In this document: piece after piece, positions 7,447 to 11,448 of the stretch | How positions within the stretch are numbered: the first letter of the stretch is position 1 | Layout of the letters: every line of letters starts with the position of its first letter | The notes under the pieces: model-generated | The model's input: only the letters and a program-made list of their open reading frames with translations | Database searches by the model: none | Told to the model about the DNA's origin: nothing | Made by a program: the position numbers and the translations under genes | Source of the DNA: an uncultured Ruminococcus sp. | GTDB lineage: Bacteria; Bacillota; Clostridia; Oscillospirales; Ruminococcaceae | Direction: 5' to 3' | NCBI GenBank assembly: GCA_947167535.1 | Contig: CAMVIL010000015.1 | Coordinates: 1 to 11,448 of the forward strand | Length of the DNA stretch: 11,448 bases

Positions 7447-7530
7447 CTATCTAGTGCCAATAGGTTCATCCTCATCTTTAATGTCAAGCTCGGCGCCGCA
7501 TACAAGGCATTTGCCGAAGAAGACGTTTAT
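7447..7530 (-). pseudogene. Possible small CxxC zinc-ribbon frame or gene remnant in the fabK-fabG gap
   Basis: In the 116-bp gap one - strand frame encodes, from an ATA codon overlapping the fabK stop to a TAG at 7447-7449, 27 residues: a hydrophobic Val-Phe-Phe-Gly-Lys stretch, then Cys-Leu-Val-Cys-Gly-Ala-Glu-Leu, then an acidic tail. The CxxC-Gly-Ala-Glu-Leu part resembles the first half of small zinc ribbons such as LysW, but the second cysteine pair is missing. There is no ATG, GTG or TTG in frame and no good ribosome site. It may be the scar of a lost gene, a rare-start microprotein or chance. No frameshift-prone heptamer is seen at the fabK stop. Confidence 0.25.
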
Positions 7531-8462
7531 TTGTTCAGCAGCTGCTCTGCCTGAGCGAACATCTCTTCAACTATATCCTTGCAGGGCTTGACGTCGTTTA
7601 TCATGCCAGCGATAGCGCCGCAGAGGAAGGAACCCTCGTCGAGATTGCCGTCCTGAACTGCCTTGCGCAGCGAACCGAGGGTCAGCTCCTCGAACTCGTC
7701 GGGAGTGATGGAGCCGTTGGACTCGCCGCTTGCCAGCTTCTTGGAGAACTTAGTCTTTACGTTTCTGCAGGGGTGACCTGTGTATCTGCCGGTGACTACC
7801 GAATCGGTGTCCTTAGCCTTTACTACAAGCTCCTTGTAGGTGGGGTGGATAACGCACTCCTCGCTCGCTAAGAATCGTGTGCCGACCTGAACGCCCTCAG
7901 CGCCCAGCATAAAGCTTGCCGCGATGCCTCTGCCGTCTGCAATACCGCCTGCTGCGAGGACGGGTATCTCAACAGCGTCAACTACCTGAGGAACGAGGCA
8001 CATGGTGGTGTTCTCACCGATGTGACCGCCCGACTCGGTGCCCTCTGCGATAACTGCATCGGCGCCCGAGCGCTCCATTCTCTTGGCAAGAGCCACGCTG
8101 GGAACTACGGGAACTACCTTAACGCCCGCTTCCTTCCATGCCGCCATGAACTTGCCGGGGTTTCCGGCACCTGTGGTAACTACCGCCACGCCCGCGTCGA
8201 TGACGAGCTGTGCCAGCTCCTCGGCGTTGGGAGACATGAGCATTATATTCACGCCGAAGGGCTTATCCGTCAGCGATTTGCATTTTCTGATCTGGTCTCT
8301 GAGGTAATCTATCGGAGCAGAGCCGCCCGCGATGATGCCTAAGCCGCCTGCATTGGATACAGCCGCCGCAAGCTCGGCCTCGGCTATCCATGCCATACCG
8401 CCCTGAAAAATGGGATACTTTATCCCGAGCAGCTCGGTGATACGTGTCTTTGTTGTTGTCAT
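7527..8462 (-). CDS. fabK: Enoyl-ACP reductase II, FMN-dependent (FabK)
   Basis: A 311-residue TIM-barrel flavoprotein of the nitronate monooxygenase-like family that performs the last reduction of each elongation cycle with NADH and FMN. Signatures: Pro-Ile-Phe-Gln-Gly-Gly-Met near 17-23, the substrate-region His147 in Ser-Gly-Gly-His-Ile-Gly (matching the conserved His of S. pneumoniae FabK), Ala-Ala-Gly-Gly-Ile-Ala-Asp-Gly at 170-177 and Val-Gly-Thr-Arg-Phe at 193-197, which contact FMN phosphate. The placement between fabH and fabG in the operon separates it from catabolic nitronate monooxygenases. The start ATG at 8462 has AAGGAGG upstream, and it lies 13 bp after fabH. FabK is not inhibited by triclosan, so this pathway should tolerate that drug unless a FabI exists elsewhere. 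Confidence 0.97.
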   Translation of the reverse strand: MTTTKTRITELLGIKYPIFQGGMAWIAEAELAAAVSNAGGLGIIAGGSAPIDYLRDQIRKCKSLTDKPFGVNIMLMSPNAEELAQLVIDAGVAVVTTGAGNPGKFMAAWKEAGVKVVPVVPSVALAKRMERSGADAVIAEGTESGGHIGENTTMCLVPQVVDAVEIPVLAAGGIADGRGIAASFMLGAEGVQVGTRFLASEECVIHPTYKELVVKAKDTDSVVTGRYTGHPCRNVKTKFSKKLASGESNGSITPDEFEELTLGSLRKAVQDGNLDEGSFLCGAIAGMINDVKPCKDIVEEMFAQAEQLLNK

Positions 8463-8475
8463 TGCTGTATCCTCC

Positions 8476-9477
8476 TTAATACTCGATTATCGTCGCGCCG
8501 TAGGTGAGTCCGCCGCCGAAGCCTACGAAGCAGACCTTGTCGCCGCGCTTTATCCTGCCCGACTTTACGCCGTCATAGAACGCATTGGGTATCGACGCCG
8601 ACGAGGTGTTGCCGTAATCGGCGATGTTGAGCACCATCTTGTCCATCGAAACGTGGAGCTTCTTTGCCGCAGTCTCGATTATGCGGACGTTTGCCTGATG
8701 AGGGATTATCGCATCCAGCTCGTCGGGGGTGATGCCCGCCTTGTCGCAGGCTTCCTTGCAGGCTGTCGGCAGGGCGTTAGTCGCAAACTTGTATACTTCC
8801 TTGCCGTCCTGAAGCAGATAGTGCTTGTGCGGCTCGGGCATATTCATGTCATATGTGTAATCCTGATCGCGGAAGGGGTTGATGGTATGCATGGCGCGGG
8901 ACGCAAGATAGTTGGCGCCGCTTCCGTCCGCCGCGAGGAAGCTGGAGAAGAGGGTGTCCTCTGCCTTTTCGAGAACGACAGCAGCAGCCGCGTCGCCGAA
9001 GAGTATGCAGGTGGATCTGTCCTCGTAGTCTACGAACTTGGAAAGCTCCTCGGACGCTACCACCAGAGCGTACTTTATGTCACCGCAGGCGAGGTAGCGA
9101 CGCGCCATATCAACGGCGTAAACAAAGCCCGAGCAGGCGGCGTTCACATCGAATGCGGGACAGCCCGACACGCCCAGCTCACGCTGGATAAGGCAGGCGG
9201 TCGAAGGTGTATAGTAATCGGGAGTAACGGTAGTCACGATGATGAGCCCGATATCCGAAGCCTCAAGCCCCGCGTCGGCGATAGCCTCTTTCGCCGCCTT
9301 TGCGCCGAAGTAATATGTAGGCTCGCCGTTAGAGATGTGGCGGGTCTTGATACCTGTGCGCTGGGTTATCCATTCATCGTTGGTATCGACTATCTTCGCG
9401 AAATCCTCGTTGGTAGCGATGACCTCGGGCACTGCCCTGCCGATACCCTTTACCTTAACTCCCACAGTTTTTATCAT
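8476..9477 (-). CDS. fabH: 3-oxoacyl-ACP synthase III (FabH)
   Basis: A 333-residue initiating condensing enzyme that joins an acyl-CoA primer to malonyl-ACP. The catalytic triad is clear: Cys115 in Asn-Ala-Ala-Cys-Ser-Gly-Phe, His260 in Pro-His-Gln-Ala-Asn, and Asn290 in Tyr-Gly-Asn-Thr-Ser-Ser-Ala. The N-terminus from Lys-Thr-Val-Gly aligns with FabH families. The start at 9477 is chosen because AAAGGAAGGA precedes it. The frame stays open to a GTG at 9600, including an ATG at 9531, but the extra 18-41 residues look unlike FabH and overlap the control region. First gene of the ten-gene operon, divergent from fabD across 302 bp. Primer preference (acetyl or branched) cannot be read from sequence alone. 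Confidence 0.96.
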   Translation of the reverse strand: MIKTVGVKVKGIGRAVPEVIATNEDFAKIVDTNDEWITQRTGIKTRHISNGEPTYYFGAKAAKEAIADAGLEASDIGLIIVTTVTPDYYTPSTACLIQRELGVSGCPAFDVNAACSGFVYAVDMARRYLACGDIKYALVVASEELSKFVDYEDRSTCILFGDAAAAVVLEKAEDTLFSSFLAADGSGANYLASRAMHTINPFRDQDYTYDMNMPEPHKHYLLQDGKEVYKFATNALPTACKEACDKAGITPDELDAIIPHQANVRIIETAAKKLHVSMDKMVLNIADYGNTSSASIPNAFYDGVKSGRIKRGDKVCFVGFGGGLTYGATIIEY

Positions 9478-9535
9478 GCTGCAATTCCTTCCTTTCGGAG
9501 TTTTGCGGCAGCTTCCAAAAAAATCATCCATGATA

Positions 9536-9564
9536 TTGAAATCCGCCGCAGTTTGTGCTATAAT
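9536..9564 (+). promoter_or_regulatory. Near-consensus extended -10 promoter reading toward fabD
   Basis: The -35 box is TTGAAA (9536-9541), the spacer is exactly 17 bp, and the -10 box is a perfect TATAAT (9559-9564) preceded by the extended TG at 9556-9557. Initiation at about 9571 would give fabD an unusually long leader of about 209 nt that contains two inverted repeats. The promoter sits inside what would be the fabH leader on the other strand. No test of activity is available. Confidence 0.72.
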
Positions 9565-9597
9565 ATATGAGTAAACCCGTGAAGATACAGACAAACT
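9550..9597. repeat. Inverted repeat flanking the -10 box and start of the + promoter
   Basis: AGTTTGT (9550-9556) is the exact reverse complement of ACAAACT (9591-9597). The arms bracket the -10 box (9559-9564) and predicted start (about 9571) of the promoter toward fabD. The long 34-bp spacing makes it a weak candidate for paired operator half-sites. Confidence 0.3.
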
Positions 9598-9608
9598 CAC
9601 AACAATTA

Positions 9609-9614
9609 ATTATA
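9609..9614 (-). promoter_or_regulatory. Candidate -10 box for the fabH operon
   Basis: On the - strand this reads TATAAT, a perfect -10. The 17-bp-spaced -35 position (9632-9637) reads TATATT, a poor match, so it would need an activator or be weak. Start at about 9602 would give fabH a leader of about 125 nt. The right edge abuts the 15-bp inverted repeat arm, which fills the promoter spacer. Chance occurrence in AT-rich DNA is quite possible. Confidence 0.35.
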
Positions 9615-9674
9615 AACCTCTATTGTTACAGAATATAACGATTAAGATTTCACAAATATTAACAAGAGAGGTTT
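9614..9674. repeat. 15-bp near-perfect inverted repeat (hairpin or operator)
   Basis: The arm AAACCTCTATTGTTA (9614-9628) pairs with TAACAAGAGAGGTTT (9660-9674) at 14 of 15 positions; the only mismatch is A9622 against G9666. The 31-nt interior can add an ATAT pairing (9633-9636 with 9656-9659). Neither side is followed by a proper U-tract, so it is not an ordinary terminator. It would form a stem-loop in a fabD leader, or two half-sites for a regulator with DNA looping. Confidence 0.7.
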
Positions 9675-9724
9675 TGCCACAAATTCTCACTATCGTCCAA
9701 ATTTAAACTTACGAAAAATCGCAC

Positions 9725-9759
9725 ATTTAACGTATCTCACATACTTAATAGTGTTAAAT
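9725..9759 (+). repeat. Inverted repeat just upstream of the fabD ribosome site
   Basis: ATTTAAC (9725-9731) pairs with GTTAAAT (9753-9759), with two possible G-T wobbles inside the stem. It ends 7 bp before the AAGGAG site of fabD (9767-9772). In a leader RNA it could influence ribosome access. The arms are AT-rich and short, so support is moderate. Confidence 0.4.
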
Positions 9760-9779
9760 ATCTACGAAGGAGAGTAATT

Positions 9780-10712
9780 ATGTCAAAAAATGTAATATTG
9801 TTTTCCGGTCAGGGCTCGCAGTATGCGGGAATGGGTAAGAGTTTCTTTGATAGCTTCGACAGCGCAAAGCGCGTTTTCGACGCCGCAGACAAGGCTCTCG
9901 GATACAGTCTCGAGGATATAATGTTCGCAGAAGACCCCGCCGAGCTCAACAAAACTGTACACTCCCAGCCCGCTATCATGGCCTGCTCCCTCTGCGCGGT
10001 GGAGGCTTTGAAAGAGAAGGGCGTCACCTTTGAGGCTGTGGCGGGACACTCCCTCGGCGAGTATGCGGCTATGGCGGCTTCGGGTATGCTTTCCTACGAG
10101 GACGCATTCAAGCTGATAAAGATACGTGCCGAAGCTATGCAGAAAGCGGCTGAGTCCGGCGAAGGCGTTATGTACGCCATCATCGGACCGACTCCCGCGG
10201 AGATCGAGTCCGCCTGTGAGCAGACCGAGGGATATGTCGTACCCGTAAACTACAACTCCCCCGTGCAGACAGTAATCGCGGGCGAAGCAGGCGCTGCCGA
10301 GGCCGCAGCGGAGCTTATCAAGAACACCAGCACCGCAAAGCGCGTCAAGGCTGTAAAGCTCAACGTGGCGTCGGCGTTCCACAGCGAGATAATGCGTCCC
10401 GCCGCAGAGGAGTTCCTTGCCCGCACAGAAGGCTTCGCTTTCGCAAAGCCCAGATGCATATTCTACAGCAACGTACTGGGCGGCAGGCTTGACGATTTCT
10501 CTGATATGCGCTCCCTGCTGGCAAGGCACATAGTATCGCCCGTCCGCTTCACCGACGAGCTCGCCGCGATGCAGTCGGCAGGCTTCGACCGCTTTATCGA
10601 GTGCGGCCCCGGAAAGGTGCTGACCGGTCTGGTAAAGAAGACTCTGGACGGCGTTGAAGCCTTCAACTGTGAGGATACCGACACATTAGAGAAGATCTGC
10701 GCGGGTGAGTAA
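9780..10712 (+). CDS. fabD: Malonyl-CoA:ACP transacylase FabD
   Basis: A 310-residue transferase that moves malonyl from CoA to ACP, feeding both FabH and FabF. Visible elements are Gly-Gln-Gly-Ser-Gln at 10-14, the nucleophile Ser91 in Gly-His-Ser-Leu-Gly-Glu-Tyr, Arg116, and the catalytic His201 in Ala-Phe-His-Ser. Length and numbering match E. coli FabD almost exactly. Where E. coli has Gln250 this protein has His250 (Ala-Arg-His-Ile-Val-Ser-Pro-Val). The C-terminal Glu-Cys-Gly-Pro-Gly-Lys-Val-Leu is typical. The start ATG at 9780 has AAGGAG at 9767-9772. It is transcribed away from the operon that it serves, whereas in Streptococcus and Lactococcus clusters it lies between fabK and fabG. 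A LacI-type regulator follows after 3 bp. Confidence 0.97.
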   Translation: MSKNVILFSGQGSQYAGMGKSFFDSFDSAKRVFDAADKALGYSLEDIMFAEDPAELNKTVHSQPAIMACSLCAVEALKEKGVTFEAVAGHSLGEYAAMAASGMLSYEDAFKLIKIRAEAMQKAAESGEGVMYAIIGPTPAEIESACEQTEGYVVPVNYNSPVQTVIAGEAGAAEAAAELIKNTSTAKRVKAVKLNVASAFHSEIMRPAAEEFLARTEGFAFAKPRCIFYSNVLGGRLDDFSDMRSLLARHIVSPVRFTDELAAMQSAGFDRFIECGPGKVLTGLVKKTLDGVEAFNCEDTDTLEKICAGE

Positions 10713-10715
10713 GCA

Positions 10716-11448
10716 ATGAACATCTCGGAATTTGCGAAAATAGCGGGAGTGTCCAAATCAGCGGTGAGCCGCTACTTCAACGACGGCTACCTCAGCGACG
10801 ACAAGCGCGCGCTGATAGAAAAGGCGATAGAAAAGACGGGCTACTCCCCCAGCATATCCGCACATTCTTTAAGGACACGCGTCACCAAGCTGGTGGGCGT
10901 GATAATCCCCAAGCTCTCCAGCGAGAGCATATCCCGCGTAGTGGAAGGCATCTCCGAGGTGCTCAGCGCCGAAGGCTACGAGCTCCTGCTGGTCAACACC
11001 TTCAACGAAAACAGCAGGGAGATATCCTCTCTGGAGCTTTTCCGCAGCAACCGCGTGGACGGCGTCATACTGCTCGGCACCATGTTCAGCGACCTGCACA
11101 TCTCGGTGCTGAACAAAATGCGTGTGCCGGTAGTCATCGCGGGACAGCGGCTCGTCGGTTTCAACTGCGTCTGCCACAACGATGAAGGCGCAGCGTATGC
11201 GCTGACAAAGCTCATGCTTGACAAGGGCTGCCGCAAGCCCGCTATGATAGGCGTCACAAGGGACGACCCCGGCGCGGGCAAGGCTCGCTGGGAGGGGTTC
11301 TACCGCGCCGTTTCGGAAGCGGGGCTGGAAGTGCCGCAGAGATTCACCGAAGTCTCGCAGTTCAACATGGACTCCGGCTACGAGCACGCCAGGCGTATGC
11401 TCTCGCAGAAAAACCGTCCCGACTGTCTGTTCTGCGCCACCGACAACA
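10716..11448 (+). CDS. LacI-family transcriptional regulator (3' end beyond window)
   Basis: The frame is open from ATG 10716 to the window edge, giving 244 residues of an expected 330 or so. The N-terminal helix-turn-helix is clear: Ile-Ser-Glu-Phe-Ala-Lys-Ile-Ala-Gly-Val-Ser-Lys-Ser-Ala-Val-Ser-Arg-Tyr (3-20), followed by the hinge region Ala-His-Ser-Leu-Arg-Thr (49-54). A periplasmic-binding-protein-like sensor domain starts at about residue 59 (Leu-Val-Gly-Val-Ile-Ile-Pro) with Asp-Gly-Val-Ile-Leu-Leu near 115-120. Such proteins usually sense sugars and repress sugar-use genes. Here the gene begins 3 bp after the fabD stop with only a weak GGTGAG site, so co-transcription and coupling with fabD are likely. 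Whether it controls fatty-acid genes or a sugar locus further right cannot be decided from the window. Confidence 0.9.
   Translation, partial: MNISEFAKIAGVSKSAVSRYFNDGYLSDDKRALIEKAIEKTGYSPSISAHSLRTRVTKLVGVIIPKLSSESISRVVEGISEVLSAEGYELLLVNTFNENSREISSLELFRSNRVDGVILLGTMFSDLHISVLNKMRVPVVIAGQRLVGFNCVCHNDEGAAYALTKLMLDKGCRKPAMIGVTRDDPGAGKARWEGFYRAVSEAGLEVPQRFTEVSQFNMDSGYEHARRMLSQKNRPDCLFCATDN

Larger units (their letters stand above)
9478..9779. promoter_or_regulatory. Divergent control region between fabH and fabD
   Basis: This 302-bp stretch has no convincing gene. It is visibly AT-rich against the GC-rich genes on both sides. It holds the fabH ribosome site (AAAGGAAGGA on the - strand, just right of 9477), a near-consensus + strand promoter (9536-9564), a perfect - strand TATAAT (9609-9614) without a good -35, three inverted repeats (9550-9597, 9614-9674, 9725-9759), and the fabD ribosome site AAGGAG (9767-9772). 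I found no match to the FapR-type operator (TTAGTACCT...). The control elements for the whole pathway are probably concentrated here. Confidence 0.75.

Noticed and set aside
7520..7540. Programmed -1 frameshift extending FabK into the CxxC frame
   Set aside because: No X-XXY-YYZ slippery heptamer is present at the fabK stop and the tRNAs could not re-pair; FabK already has normal length.
8412..8426. GGGATA-CTT-TATCCC hairpin followed by a T-rich run on the - strand early in fabK, looking like an attenuator
   Set aside because: It encodes the conserved FabK stretch Gly-Ile-Lys-Tyr-Pro-Ile-Phe, the stem is only 6 bp with a 3-nt loop, and the T-run is five bases; coding constraint explains it.
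9478..9600. N-terminal extension of FabH from GTG 9600 or ATG 9531
   Set aside because: The extra residues do not resemble FabH, the region holds promoter elements, and the ATG at 9477 has a good ribosome site and the normal family N-terminus.
9478..9779. FapR-type or FabT-type operator, or a known riboswitch class
   Set aside because: No match to the FapR consensus and no conserved riboswitch core that I can recognise; the inverted repeats do not fit these.

Overview
The window looks like chromosomal DNA from a Gram-positive Clostridia-type bacterium, most likely a Ruminococcus-like Oscillospiraceae. The reasons are strong AGGAGG-type ribosome binding sites, an FMN-type enoyl-ACP reductase (FabK), short Firmicute-type AccA and separate AccA/AccD, GC-rich genes beside AT-rich intergenic DNA, and a YfhO-type membrane protein. 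The genus is inference; the gene content is read directly.

Layout from left to right. (1) 1-930, + strand: the C-terminal part of a YfhO-family membrane protein, cut by the window edge. (2) 964-1017: a bidirectional intrinsic terminator separating it from the converging fatty-acid operon. (3) 1038-9477, - strand: a compact type II fatty-acid synthesis operon, in transcription order fabH-fabK-fabG-fabF-accB-fabZ-accC-accD-accA-acpP. Most gaps are 13-46 bp and accD/accA overlap by 4 bp; the exceptions are accC-accD (70 bp) and fabK-fabG (116 bp). (4) 9478-9779: a 302-bp AT-rich divergent control region with a near-consensus + strand promoter, a perfect TATAAT facing it on the - strand, and several inverted repeats. 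(5) 9780-10712, + strand: fabD. (6) 10716 to the end, + strand: a LacI-family regulator 3 bp behind fabD, running off the window.

The genes together form almost a whole pathway. AccABCD makes malonyl-CoA, FabD moves malonyl to holo-ACP (acpP), FabH starts chains, FabF extends them, FabG reduces, FabZ dehydrates and FabK completes each cycle. Missing from the window are an ACP synthase, a biotin ligase, any unsaturated-fatty-acid isomerase (FabA/FabM) and the known Firmicute regulators FapR and FabT.

Most notable points: a near-consensus promoter with two tandem TTTGCAAA palindromes buried in the 3' end of accA, apparently giving acpP its own transcription; displacement of fabD and acpP from their usual places in the Streptococcus/Lactococcus-type cluster; an unexplained CxxC-encoding frame in the 116-bp fabK-fabG gap; a 15-bp nearly perfect inverted repeat in the putative fabD leader; and a LacI-type regulator apparently co-transcribed with fabD. 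I see no mobile element, CRISPR array, tRNA or rRNA. The core is a conventional housekeeping locus; the novelty, if any, is in how it is controlled.
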